Position numbers and translations under genes: made by a program | In this document: in pieces, positions 8,966 through 17,740 of the stretch | Position numbering within the stretch: position 1 is the first letter of the stretch | Layout: each line of letters opens with the position of its first letter | Assembly (NCBI GenBank): GCA_963422595.1 | Contig: OY730298.1 | Span: 682,001 to 746,000, forward strand | Length of the DNA: 64,000 nt | DNA from: G963422595 sp963422595 | GTDB taxonomy: Bacteria; Pseudomonadota; Gammaproteobacteria; UBA4575 | Direction of reading: 5' to 3' | Notes under the pieces: model-generated | Database searches by the model: none | The model's input: the letters and a program-made list of their open reading frames with translations, nothing else | What the model was told of the DNA's origin: nothing

Positions 8966-10390
8966 TTATATCATCTCATAATTAGTGTTTTGATGAGTGT
9001 TGGGCAAATAATCAAACTCTAAGCGTACCTGAACGCCTTCACCAGGTTCTCCTTCAATAGCCAGTGTACCACCAATACGACTGGCCCGATCCTGCATCAC
9101 GCTGAATCCAACGTGCTCCCCCGAAGTATTCTGCTTTTGTCGCTCCGAAATCCCGATACCGTCATCTTCGACCAATATCGCATAGTGCCCATTATTATCA
9201 CCCCGCATCAACACGCGCACGGTACTGGCCCCGCTATGTTTTCGCGCATTCGTAAGGGCTTCCTGGATAATGCGTAATACCTGCAATTCTATATGCGCGG
9301 GTAGCGTAGTGTCTGGCCATTCTTTTTGTAAAAACACGTGTATACCATCACAATCCTGCTTGAAACGCTCAACGATTTGTTCCGCAGACACCACTAGATT
9401 ACATTCACCGATAGGTAAGCGAAAGTGCGCGATAAGGGCGCGCAATTCAGTGTGCGCTTCATCAATAGTCGATTCTATACGTTCCAATTCCTGCCAGGTC
9501 GCCGCTTCATCTCCCTGGTGTATAGTCTCATCTAACACGCGTACCTGATATTTAACACTCGCCAGCGTTTGTGCCAGCGAGTCGTGCAGCTCGTTTGCGA
9601 TATTTGTTCTTTCGCGCATGATGGATAGCGTATTAGCTTCCTTGTCCAGACGCTCTTTTTCTACCGCGATCCCTAAATGCCGCCCCATGCTGGTAAATAA
9701 TTCTTCATATTCACCGCTGTTCTTAAATTTAGCCTCATCAATGTATAAATTATAAACGCCCAAGGCCTTGCCACGGTATTGCAGTGGCACAATGAGAATT
9801 GAAAGTTTCTCATTAGCAAAGAATTGTTTACTTAACTCGCCCGGACATGGAATTACATCCACCGGAAACGCCTGGTCGCCACCAGGGCCTGACATGTTTT
9901 CAGGAAAATAAGGGTGTTTGTCCTGAAAGCTCACATCCAGTCCAATCTCGGCGATCAGAGAACAAGTATCTTTTTTCGTTTCAAGATAAACAGTAGCGGC
10001 GCGCGCGTCTACCAGTTCGGTCATGGTGTGCAGGAAGCGCGTAAGCAAGTCATGTAAATCGCGCGACATATTGATACTGGTCACAACGTCATACAAAGTC
10101 GCTAATGACTTATTCTTGCGCGCGATATGTGCAGTATGATTCTGCAACTGAATTTCAGCGTCCCTGGATAGAGATTCCAGCATTTCAGCTACAAAATTGA
10201 TGTCTTGGCTTAGCTCGCGCAACTCGGGATGCGCGGGGAGGGATACGCGCGCGTCAAGTTCACCGGCCCTGATTTTTTGCGTCCACCGGCGTAGCGTGGC
10301 CAGAAAATCATTCGGTTTGGGATTCGACGATGACTGCCGTGCAGCAGCAGTCGAAGCATGTAATTCAAGACCTCGTATCTTGCTCATCAA
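8966..10390 (-). CDS. NarX-type sensor histidine kinase, soluble (HAMP-like, GAF, HisKA_3)
   Basis: 474 residues. A HAMP-like segment at about 30-80 (GELDARVSLPAHPELREL) is followed by a GAF-type sensing domain at about 100-245, a HisKA_3 dimerisation/phosphoacceptor segment with the His in ANELHDSLAQTL (about 265), and an HATPase_c domain with N, G1 and G2 boxes (EALTNARKHS, VEDDGIGI, HVGFSVMQDRA). No membrane helix or periplasmic sensor domain precedes the HAMP part, so the protein is probably cytoplasmic and its GAF domain senses an internal signal. It is paired with the response regulator directly downstream. Confidence 0.9.
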   Translation of the reverse strand: MMSKIRGLELHASTAAARQSSSNPKPNDFLATLRRWTQKIRAGELDARVSLPAHPELRELSQDINFVAEMLESLSRDAEIQLQNHTAHIARKNKSLATLYDVVTSINMSRDLHDLLTRFLHTMTELVDARAATVYLETKKDTCSLIAEIGLDVSFQDKHPYFPENMSGPGGDQAFPVDVIPCPGELSKQFFANEKLSILIVPLQYRGKALGVYNLYIDEAKFKNSGEYEELFTSMGRHLGIAVEKERLDKEANTLSIMRERTNIANELHDSLAQTLASVKYQVRVLDETIHQGDEAATWQELERIESTIDEAHTELRALIAHFRLPIGECNLVVSAEQIVERFKQDCDGIHVFLQKEWPDTTLPAHIELQVLRIIQEALTNARKHSGASTVRVLMRGDNNGHYAILVEDDGIGISERQKQNTSGEHVGFSVMQDRASRIGGTLAIEGEPGEGVQVRLEFDYLPNTHQNTNYEMI

Positions 10391-10580
10391 CTGTTAAATT
10401 ACCGTATATTGAGCCTTTCATTATACGCGCACTTCAAACTGAAATTTTTTAAGGAAAATATGGTTTACCATGCCTTTTACAAAGCGTGAGGTGGATATTC
10501 ACCCTTAGTTTATAGATAATAAACAAAATTCAGACTGGTTTCTTAATAAGACCTGAAAAGATAAATATAGGAGTACAAAT

Positions 10581-10670
10581 ATGGGTGAATTTGTTAAAAC
10601 GATGTTAGTAGTTGCCGCCATGGCAATTCCGTGCATCATTTTAGCGGTTGCAATTATCGCTAAATTTTAA
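10581..10670 (+). CDS. 29-residue hydrophobic membrane peptide
   Basis: A very small gene (ATG to TAA) with a good AGGAG ribosome site 8 nt before the start. Apart from the first six residues (MGEFVK), the product is one hydrophobic segment, MLVVAAMAIPCIILAVAIIA, ending KF. It is followed 22 bp later by an 8-bp GC-rich hairpin. The combination of ribosome site, single membrane span and hairpin supports real translation. I do not recognise the family; it could be a small subunit of a membrane complex or a type I toxin-like peptide. Confidence 0.55.
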   Translation: MGEFVKTMLVVAAMAIPCIILAVAIIAKF

Positions 10671-10692
10671 GCGTCTACCTGGATTATTCTAA

Positions 10693-10734
10693 AACCAGGC
10701 GCAGCAAACTTTGCGGGCTGCGCCTTGCTTGGTT
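10693..10734 (+). terminator. Hairpin after the 29-residue peptide gene
   Basis: GGCGCAGC (10698-10705) pairs perfectly with GCTGCGCC (10717-10724) around an 11-nt loop. Outer AACC and GGTT can extend the stem across a bulge. The T-run is poor, so it may be a weak or bidirectional terminator. Confidence 0.5.
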
Positions 10735-10859
10735 ATTCATAAAGGACATTAATTCATTAATAGTCCTTCGCTTTTTAACGTTTGTTACACAGCCACATCC
10801 AACCTTAACCAAACAAGTATTGCTTTATGTCTGACGCAATCTACAGCATATTAATGTAG

Positions 10860-11120
10860 CTGAATACATTCTCACTATTAGGAGGTGAAGAAGGGATTCT
10901 TTGGATCGTCGTCATCTTACTCATCGTATTTTTCTTTTTCGGGATGTTCAGTTACAGACTTGGTCGGTTAGCACCCGCGCTGATGACGAGTGCGACAGGA
11001 TTATACAAGCCGCGCGCAAACGGCAGCATATCAGTCAATAAACAGGGTGTGTCTTCCCGGTCTTACCCGCAGGTGGCATACTCTGTAAAGTACCGATTAT
11101 CAGTCTTCAGTGGGCGGTGA
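10860..11120 (+). other. Possible small membrane-protein reading frame, start unclear
   Basis: In this ~709-bp stretch between the kinase and dsrR, one further frame is open from 10860 to a TGA at 11120. It encodes a strongly hydrophobic stretch (LWIVVILLIVFFFFGMF) followed by a basic tail. An AGGAGGTG sequence at 10880-10887 looks like a ribosome site, but no ATG, GTG or TTG follows in this frame at usable spacing; only a rare ATT fits. The 3' end overlaps dsrR antisense. It may be a decayed or misread gene. Confidence 0.25.
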
Positions 11121-11426
11121 ATAGTTGGGGTCGTTGGGATTCAGAAATACGAAGTGGAATTGTTTGGGTTCCATCTCGACAAAGTCGATAGTTGCGCCTT
11201 TGAGTAACTCAATACTGGATTCGGCTATAACGATCTCCACGCCGTTAGATTCAAAACAGCGGTCTTTTTCAGTTCCATCCCCAATGTCGTCAAACCCTAA
11301 GCCATAATGTATGGAGTTATCCGCATTGCGCGTCGCCGCTATGCGTAATGGTACGTTCTCTAATTTCGATTCTAAGGCAGATTTTTTAATTTGATCTGCC
11401 GCCGCTTCGGTGATTTTTATCGACAT
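11100..11426 (-). CDS. dsrR: DsrR, A-type iron-sulfur carrier homologue lacking the metal cysteines
   Basis: 108 residues with the IscA/HesB fold pattern (TEAAADQIKKSA, LRIAATRNADNSIHYGLGFDD, FVFLNPN). The three cysteines that bind iron-sulfur in IscA are all missing: the first is replaced in the ATRNADN loop, and the C-terminal CGCG is replaced by DPNYSPPTED. This is the known signature of DsrR, which in Allochromatium vinosum is linked to post-transcriptional control of dsr expression. It lies 278 bp after dsrN, in the same order as in purple sulfur bacteria. Confidence 0.85.
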   Translation of the reverse strand: MSIKITEAAADQIKKSALESKLENVPLRIAATRNADNSIHYGLGFDDIGDGTEKDRCFESNGVEIVIAESSIELLKGATIDFVEMEPKQFHFVFLNPNDPNYSPPTED

Positions 11427-11704
11427 GCCGTAATTCCAGCGACGTTGTTAATTCGTATAAACGGAATTGTATTATATCCATGTTACATAAGAATCTGGAG
11501 CTTTAAGTGGTAGCCGGTTCTGCCTGATTACAACACCTGGTTATTACTATAGCTTGGGAAAATCGCTTCGCAGGCAATTAATAAAAACACAAAGCAGGTC
11601 AGACTAAGCAAGCCCAGCCGCAAGTCAGAGGTGTGCAATACCAACCTTCCGCTGTAGTAAGTCATCGACTTACTGTTTATCAGCCTTGGAGATGAAGTTT
11701 CGCA

Positions 11705-13096
11705 CTATATATGAGCTAACTTACAGCTTTTTACAAAATCCAGAAAATTTACAATCCACTGATTTTGCCGCGTGTTGCGCTGATGGGCATAGCAGGCGAC
11801 GAGATTCCTGTAAACAACCCCATCTTTTTGTCCATCGATCCCAAAGCCTCGCTTTACGTCAAATACATAATTTGTATGGCCAGCCATTGCAGTAAGCCTT
11901 GAATAATGAAACTCATGTCCCGCAATGGGTCGATTTTCAACGTTTGGCCAAGGGTGCAAAGAATTTCTTTGTAACAATACGTAACCACGTCCGACAGGTC
12001 GGTTGAGTATTTCACATTCGCCTTCAATGACGCCCACCATTTCACATTGCTCGGACTGGAAGCGAATCGAATTGCATAGATACATTAAGCCGCCACATTC
12101 CGCATAACCCGGCATTGCGTGCTCAACTGCATCATAAATCGCCTGTTTTATGCGGGTATTAGCTGCCAGCTGCCGCAAGCGTTTTTCCGGAAAACCGCCA
12201 CCGATAAACAACGCGTCTGCATCCGGCAATCGAGTATCCTTCAGAGTGTCGAAGGGCAGCAGTTTTACGCCATACTGAGCGAAGGTCTCCAGATCATCCG
12301 CATAGTAAAAACCAAACGCCTCATCTTTGGCATAGGCGACTTTTAAGCCATAATCTTTACGTTTGATTTTATACTTAGCCGGAGCCTGAACATCTGGCGC
12401 AGTGTTGGCAATGGTTATTATTTGCTCCAGATCGACTTGTTGAGCTACCAGGCTGGCTATGCGCGTGATTTTTTCGCGCGCGAATTGATCCTCATTACTG
12501 GGCATAAGACCTAAATAACGTTCTGCCAATTCTAATTCTGTAGCGCGTTGTATGGTGCCCAGTACAGGAATACTGGTGTAACGTTCTAAGGCCGCAGTTA
12601 ATTTTGTCGCATGACGATGGCCGCCGACAAAATTTAAGATAACTCCGGCAATGTTTACGGCCGGATCAAATTGCTGATAGCCCAACAATAATGGCGCGAC
12701 GCCTCGGATGGTGCCACGAGCGTCTAATATCAGTATTACCGGGGCGCCAAGCAACTTTGCCAGCGCCGCGTTACTATCACTGCCATCGGTTGCCAGGCCA
12801 TCATGTAACCCCTTATTGCCCTCAATTATGCCGATGTTTGAGTCAAGGCTTTGTGTGGCAAACGTGGACGTAATTTCCTGTTCGCTCTGCGTCCAAAAAT
12901 CGAGGTTATAACAATTTAGCCGCGTAGCTTTCGCCAACCACATCGGATCAATATAGTCGGGACCCTTTTTGAAAGTTTGAACCTTCAAACCTTTACTGCG
13001 CAAAGCCGCGCTAATGCCGATGCTTAATACCGTTTTACCGGAGGACTTGCGGGCGGCGGAAATAAGCAGATGTGCCACGGAATTATTTAGCAGCAC
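11705..13096 (-). CDS. dsrN: DsrN, siroheme amidase (cobyrinate a,c-diamide synthase family)
   Basis: 463 residues. An N-terminal ATP-binding (dethiobiotin synthetase-like) domain has the loop RKSSGKTVL and the segment GPDYIDP. A C-terminal class I glutamine amidotransferase domain has its catalytic Cys in YAECGGLMYL. It is homologous to CbiA/CobB, but in the dsr operon it is the DsrN protein that amidates siroheme to the siro-amide used by DsrAB. It lies 22 bp after dsrP in the same operon. The cofactor link with cysG, encoded about 40 kb away, is direct. Confidence 0.92.
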   Translation of the reverse strand: MLLNNSVAHLLISAARKSSGKTVLSIGISAALRSKGLKVQTFKKGPDYIDPMWLAKATRLNCYNLDFWTQSEQEITSTFATQSLDSNIGIIEGNKGLHDGLATDGSDSNAALAKLLGAPVILILDARGTIRGVAPLLLGYQQFDPAVNIAGVILNFVGGHRHATKLTAALERYTSIPVLGTIQRATELELAERYLGLMPSNEDQFAREKITRIASLVAQQVDLEQIITIANTAPDVQAPAKYKIKRKDYGLKVAYAKDEAFGFYYADDLETFAQYGVKLLPFDTLKDTRLPDADALFIGGGFPEKRLRQLAANTRIKQAIYDAVEHAMPGYAECGGLMYLCNSIRFQSEQCEMVGVIEGECEILNRPVGRGYVLLQRNSLHPWPNVENRPIAGHEFHYSRLTAMAGHTNYVFDVKRGFGIDGQKDGVVYRNLVACYAHQRNTRQNQWIVNFLDFVKSCKLAHI

Positions 13097-13118
13097 TGAA
13101 GAAGTGCTTTGAGCAAGT

Positions 13119-14333
13119 TTATGTCGAAATAATGTTATCTGGTTTCAGAACCTGGTCGGACAAGCTGTCTGGCAGAAATTCAAGTATGGCAATGCCCACA
13201 GTGACAATTATCAAGGCCAGGCACGTACCGCCTATAGCCAATAAAATCTCAAACACACTGGGCGTATATTCAGCTATCACGCCATCAAAGAAGCTGCTGC
13301 TTTCTTCCATTCCGGGAAACAATACAAGCGGGAAGGCCTGACCGCCAATTATGATTACATAAAGTTGCGCGATACCACCAACCACAACCAAACTGGCCGC
13401 CAGGGTGATCATGATTCTGGATTGGCTCATGGGTTTAATGAATAATAAAGCCAAAGGTATTAAACAACCGACGACAACCTGCACCACCCAAAATAAAAAT
13501 GTATAGATACCACCATCCAGCAATATAAAACGTTCGATGCCGTGATGTTCAGTGGCGTATAAATTTGTCAGGTGATAAGCCAATACGAAATACAGCACTG
13601 CGGCCACAAAAATACCTAAAAGATTTTTCAGCTTGTTTAGTATGGCATCGCCAAGTGGACGACAAGTCCACTTATAGCTCGCCTGTAAGACCAGAATAAA
13701 TACCGCAAGCCCCAAGACAAACGACATGATGATAAAAAGAGGTGCCATGATAGCGGCATCATAAGCCTGACGCGCTACCAGAAAACCAAAGATTGACCCG
13801 GTGCCGGTAGTAAGCACAAGTCTCCAGATAAAGGCCACAAACCCCGCGGCTTTAATAAATTTATTCATTCTCCTTTCCATCATCATCCACAGATAGATCG
13901 CGGTGATGAATATGAAACCGGTATACAAAAAGATATTCCAGGCAAATATCGACTTGAAGTTATATATGGTCATTGCCACGATGAGTCGATCCGGTCGGCC
14001 CAAATCCAGGACCAATATTGTCAGGCCACCTACTAACAGCGCAATCGCCAACAGGCCTGACAGCCTTGTCAAAGGTTTATAGCTGGTTTTTCCAAATACA
14101 GAAGCAAGAGACGCCACGTTTAACGCCCCGGATGCCGCAACGATTAAAAAGATGGCCACCACGTGCGGCATTCCCCACACAATTTGATTGTTCATCCCCG
14201 TAATATGATGCCCTTCGACGTCCATATGATGCGCCGAGAGTACGCCGATTACGGTAGCTAAAGCTAAAACGCCCAACAAAACCCAATATTGTGCCGATTT
14301 TGCGTCGATTGAACTGAAGCGATGCGTTTCCAT
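13119..14333 (-). CDS. dsrP: DsrP, NrfD-type integral membrane quinone-interacting subunit
   Basis: 404 residues with about ten hydrophobic membrane segments, of the NrfD/PsrC family. With DsrO and DsrJ it forms the periplasmic-facing part of the DsrMKJOP complex, which exchanges electrons with the quinone pool. The start METhrFSS places a short cytoplasmic N-terminus before the first helix. It follows dsrO after a 121-bp gap, larger than other gaps in the operon, which contains no recognised gene. Confidence 0.93.
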   Translation of the reverse strand: METHRFSSIDAKSAQYWVLLGVLALATVIGVLSAHHMDVEGHHITGMNNQIVWGMPHVVAIFLIVAASGALNVASLASVFGKTSYKPLTRLSGLLAIALLVGGLTILVLDLGRPDRLIVAMTIYNFKSIFAWNIFLYTGFIFITAIYLWMMMERRMNKFIKAAGFVAFIWRLVLTTGTGSIFGFLVARQAYDAAIMAPLFIIMSFVLGLAVFILVLQASYKWTCRPLGDAILNKLKNLLGIFVAAVLYFVLAYHLTNLYATEHHGIERFILLDGGIYTFLFWVVQVVVGCLIPLALLFIKPMSQSRIMITLAASLVVVGGIAQLYVIIIGGQAFPLVLFPGMEESSSFFDGVIAEYTPSVFEILLAIGGTCLALIIVTVGIAILEFLPDSLSDQVLKPDNIIST

Positions 14334-14454
14334 CTCTGGGATTATTACTCTGAAAAGTAGATGCCGTCTTCAAAAGTTATCATCGCGCCCGTACCATCGG
14401 AGTAAGTGAACGTTCGGGTGAGCGCGATAATCATCATGTAAGCAAAGGACGCGC

Positions 14455-15210
14455 TTAAATGCCCTGGTAACGAACACCGGTATTTAATCCCAGATCCGCG
14501 CGGATCTGAGTACCGCCATACTGCTCTAATTGTTTTGATATTGCGCTGTCTGGATCATTCAGGTCGCCAAATAACAACGCCTTGTGTCCATCTTTCGCGC
14601 AAGCCTCCGCGCATGCGGTATTATTGTCACCACGATCTACCTTATGCACGCACAAGGTACAGCTTTCCACACAGCCTTTGCCACGCGGCGAGTGGGGAAG
14701 CTGATCCTGCAAAGGCTCATGGACAAACGAGCGCGCCTTATAAGGGCAGGCCATCATACAATAACGGCAGCCGATACAAGTGTGTTTATTTACCAACACA
14801 ATACCATCTTCACGTCGAAAAGAAGCCCCGGTTGGACATACGTCCACGCACGGGGGATGCTCGCAGTGTTGGCACATCATCGGCAGGGAAGTAACATGTC
14901 CGGTATGTTTGTCTTTTACCTTAAGTTTACGGATCCATTGGGCGTCAGTTTCAGGTCGGCCCAGACTCCATAGCCCGTGTTCCTCATTGCACGCGGTAAC
15001 GCAGGCGTCACAATCTTCCTGACACAAATCAGTATTCACCAACATTCCCCAACGCTGTTGGCTACTAACGGCCTGGTCGGCGGGTTTCGCGCCGGCGGTT
15101 TGATATAAAATCACCCCAGGTGCAATCGCTAAGCCGCCGATCGCGGCCATGCCGCGTAAAAAATCACGTCGTTCAGGACTGGTTTCCTCCGCGTTTGATG
15201 TATAGCGCAT
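14455..15210 (-). CDS. dsrO: DsrO, Tat-exported periplasmic ferredoxin-like subunit
   Basis: 251 residues from the ATG at 15210; a TTG two codons earlier is possible. A twin-arginine signal (RRDFLRG plus a hydrophobic stretch ending in AGA) directs it to the periplasm. Four cysteine clusters typical of NrfC/DsrO proteins follow: CQEDCDACVTAC, CQHCEHPPCVDVC, CIGCRYCMMAC and a CTLC...CAEAC pair, so up to four [4Fe-4S] centres. It pairs with DsrP and DsrJ in the membrane complex. Confidence 0.94.
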   Translation of the reverse strand: MRYTSNAEETSPERRDFLRGMAAIGGLAIAPGVILYQTAGAKPADQAVSSQQRWGMLVNTDLCQEDCDACVTACNEEHGLWSLGRPETDAQWIRKLKVKDKHTGHVTSLPMMCQHCEHPPCVDVCPTGASFRREDGIVLVNKHTCIGCRYCMMACPYKARSFVHEPLQDQLPHSPRGKGCVESCTLCVHKVDRGDNNTACAEACAKDGHKALLFGDLNDPDSAISKQLEQYGGTQIRADLGLNTGVRYQGI

Positions 15211-15231
15211 AACCAACTTTACATACTCTGG

Positions 15232-15696
15232 CTAGGGTAACGACATCGCATGCAACTGCAAATAATCGTATATTTTCTGCGCGTCAAGTGCCCCGCGTAT
15301 CGCAGTTTTGGGTCGGTCGGCGTGACACTGAAAACAATCGATAGTTACCGCGGCGAATTGATGACAGCTTGCACAAAAATGCGTCTCCTCTGCATAACGA
15401 GCGTATTTACCATCCGCGTTTGGCGTGATGTGGCAATCTATACAACCCGTCAGACTATACTGTTTTGTGCGTATACCCTCTACGACCGTATCATCACGGT
15501 GATCCAGAATGAACTCAAAATGCCGTTTACGCATCACCGCTACAGGTTCGACACAAACAGTCTCTTCACTATATTTTCCTTTTGGTGCCGGGATATCCTT
15601 GCGGCCATCGGCAGACACATGAATTGTGGATACGCAAGCGACTATGCTAATTACCCACCACAAAGACTTGTGATAACTGCTGCGTGAAAGTTGCAT
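15232..15696 (-). CDS. dsrJ: DsrJ, periplasmic triheme cytochrome c
   Basis: 154 residues with an N-terminal hydrophobic signal/anchor (residues about 10-30) and three CxxCH haem sites: CIDCH, CASCH and CFQCH. DsrJ is the triheme cytochrome of the DsrMKJOP complex. It is placed between dsrL and dsrO, as in A. vinosum. Confidence 0.94.
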   Translation of the reverse strand: MQLSRSSYHKSLWWVISIVACVSTIHVSADGRKDIPAPKGKYSEETVCVEPVAVMRKRHFEFILDHRDDTVVEGIRTKQYSLTGCIDCHITPNADGKYARYAEETHFCASCHQFAAVTIDCFQCHADRPKTAIRGALDAQKIYDYLQLHAMSLP

Positions 15697-15736
15697 AATG
15701 GATTACGCGAGCATGAACGAATAGCAATATTCCTGG

Positions 15737-17686
15737 TTAATGCCCTAACGACATATCAATGTAACCCGTCGGGCAAACGTCCGCGCAGATATGACAGCCT
15801 ATACACTTGCCGTAGTCAGTATCAACATAACGGCCCATGGTAGTTTTATCTTTTTTCACGCGAAACACCGCATCTTGAGGACAATACACTATACAATTAT
15901 CACACTCAAAGCACATACCACAACTCATGCAGCGATGCGCCTCTTCCACCGCCTGTTCCTCGCTGAAATTTTTTCTGCGTTCTTCAAAATGGCCTAAAAC
16001 CTGCTCAGCGTCGGGGCCGTGCTCTTCCCGTAGGTTACGTGGTGAGAAGGGGAAGTGTCCCAGGAACAATTCGTCATGAGCGATTATCTCCTGATGCGCG
16101 CGATCCTCATAATTATGCACCGAGAATTCGGATTGATCGGTGCCGCGATATGCGCCTGCTTGGTAATCCTCAGGTTCAAGTCCAAACTCCTTCAGCTTCT
16201 CCAGCAAATTGAAGTGATGCACGTCAACCTTAGGGCGTTTTTGAACTTCCTGGTCATGAAGATAGTAATCAATGCTATCGGCCGCGACAGAAGCCTGCCC
16301 AATCGCCGTGGTCAGCAAATGAGGGCGAATGATATCGCCGCAGACGAAATGACCCTCCCGGTCAGGTACGGCATAAAACTTATCCGCGTCGATCAATCCG
16401 CGGCCATTATCAAGTTCTTCAAGGCCTTCAAGGTCGCCGCCTTGCCCAATAGCAGACACGATCAAATCACACTCTATAGCAAACTCGGTGCCGGCTATAG
16501 GTACCGGGCGATTATTTTCCATTTTACATTTAGCCATATGCAATGCGGTGGCGCGTCCGTTAGCATCCGTGGCAACCTTAATTGGCATGACCCCGTCTTT
16601 TATGTTCACGCCTTCGCGCATAGCATCGTGCACCTCATGTTCGGCCGCCGTCATGTCCGCGCGCGTGAATAATGAAGTCAGCGTTACCTCTGCACCCTGG
16701 CGGGCTGCGGCGTAGGCTGCATCGTGTGCCACGTAGCCACCTATAACGTACTCCGGGGCTTTCTCCCGGCTTAGTTTTTCAATTTTCCCAAGCCGGCGCG
16801 CCACCGACACAACGTCAATTGACGTATCGCCGCCGCCCACGCACACCACGCGATCGGCCGTAATACGTAAGCGTCCAGTGTTAAAAGCCTCAAGAAACTT
16901 AACGCCGGACACGCAGTTTGGGGCATTGCCACCGGCCACCGGAAGTCCCCGTCCAGACTGACAACCGAGTGCCCAAAGAATGGCGTCAAACTCATCCTCC
17001 AATTCTTTAACCGACACATCCCTGCCGACGCGCGTATACATGCGGGTTTCAATATGCCCCATATCAAGGATACGCTGAATTTCATGATCCAAATATTCAC
17101 GTGGGGTTCGATAGCCCGGGATGCCGTAACGGAACATTCCGCCCAGCTTCTCGTGGTCGTCAAATATGACGCTGGCATGGCCTTTACGACGCAGCTGATA
17201 GGCTGCCGCCAGCCCTGCAGGGCCGCCGCCAACAATGGCGATTTTCCTGCCGGTTAATTTCCCGGTAGCGGCAAACTTAAAATTTTGTGCATAAGCAGTA
17301 TCGCCGATATACTGCTCAACGGCGTTGATACCGACAAAGTCTTCCACGTGATTGCGATTACATCCATCCTGACAAGGGGCTGGGCATACCCGTCCCATCA
17401 TTGACGGGAAAGGATTTGCATCCGTAGAACGCGCAAAGGCATATTTCTGCATAGACGTCTTGGCTGGTGGCTTTTCAATGCCGCGCACGATCTGTAACCA
17501 ACCACGCACATCCTCACCAGACGGGCAGCTGCCTTGGCAGGGTGGTGTTCGGTGCACATAAGTCGGGCACTTATGAGAATGGTCGGCCTCAAAAATCTGA
17601 TCGCTAAAATTTCCCCACTCATAATCTCCCTCTTCAAACTTTCTAAACGTAAGTTTGTGGGTTGCTTGTCCTTTCCCGGTTAACAT
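15737..17686 (-). CDS. dsrL: DsrL, FAD/NAD(P)-dependent iron-sulfur oxidoreductase
   Basis: 649 residues, related to the small subunit of glutamate synthase. An N-terminal Cys-rich iron-sulfur region (TPPCQGSCPSGEDVRGWL, CPAPCQDGCNR) is followed by an FAD site AIVGGGPAGLAAA (about 150), an NAD(P) site CVGGGDTSIDVV (about 285), and a C-terminal two-cluster ferredoxin domain (CMSCGMCFECDNC, CIGCHICADVCP). DsrL accepts electrons from DsrAB and reduces NAD(P)+ in sulfur oxidisers. A close paralogue is encoded at 28263-30191. Confidence 0.94.
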   Translation of the reverse strand: MLTGKGQATHKLTFRKFEEGDYEWGNFSDQIFEADHSHKCPTYVHRTPPCQGSCPSGEDVRGWLQIVRGIEKPPAKTSMQKYAFARSTDANPFPSMMGRVCPAPCQDGCNRNHVEDFVGINAVEQYIGDTAYAQNFKFAATGKLTGRKIAIVGGGPAGLAAAYQLRRKGHASVIFDDHEKLGGMFRYGIPGYRTPREYLDHEIQRILDMGHIETRMYTRVGRDVSVKELEDEFDAILWALGCQSGRGLPVAGGNAPNCVSGVKFLEAFNTGRLRITADRVVCVGGGDTSIDVVSVARRLGKIEKLSREKAPEYVIGGYVAHDAAYAAARQGAEVTLTSLFTRADMTAAEHEVHDAMREGVNIKDGVMPIKVATDANGRATALHMAKCKMENNRPVPIAGTEFAIECDLIVSAIGQGGDLEGLEELDNGRGLIDADKFYAVPDREGHFVCGDIIRPHLLTTAIGQASVAADSIDYYLHDQEVQKRPKVDVHHFNLLEKLKEFGLEPEDYQAGAYRGTDQSEFSVHNYEDRAHQEIIAHDELFLGHFPFSPRNLREEHGPDAEQVLGHFEERRKNFSEEQAVEEAHRCMSCGMCFECDNCIVYCPQDAVFRVKKDKTTMGRYVDTDYGKCIGCHICADVCPTGYIDMSLGH

Positions 17687-17740
17687 ACTATGCTCCTTGA
17701 TTGATTGGCTTCAGTTAAATCATTTAATCTGATAGTTGAT

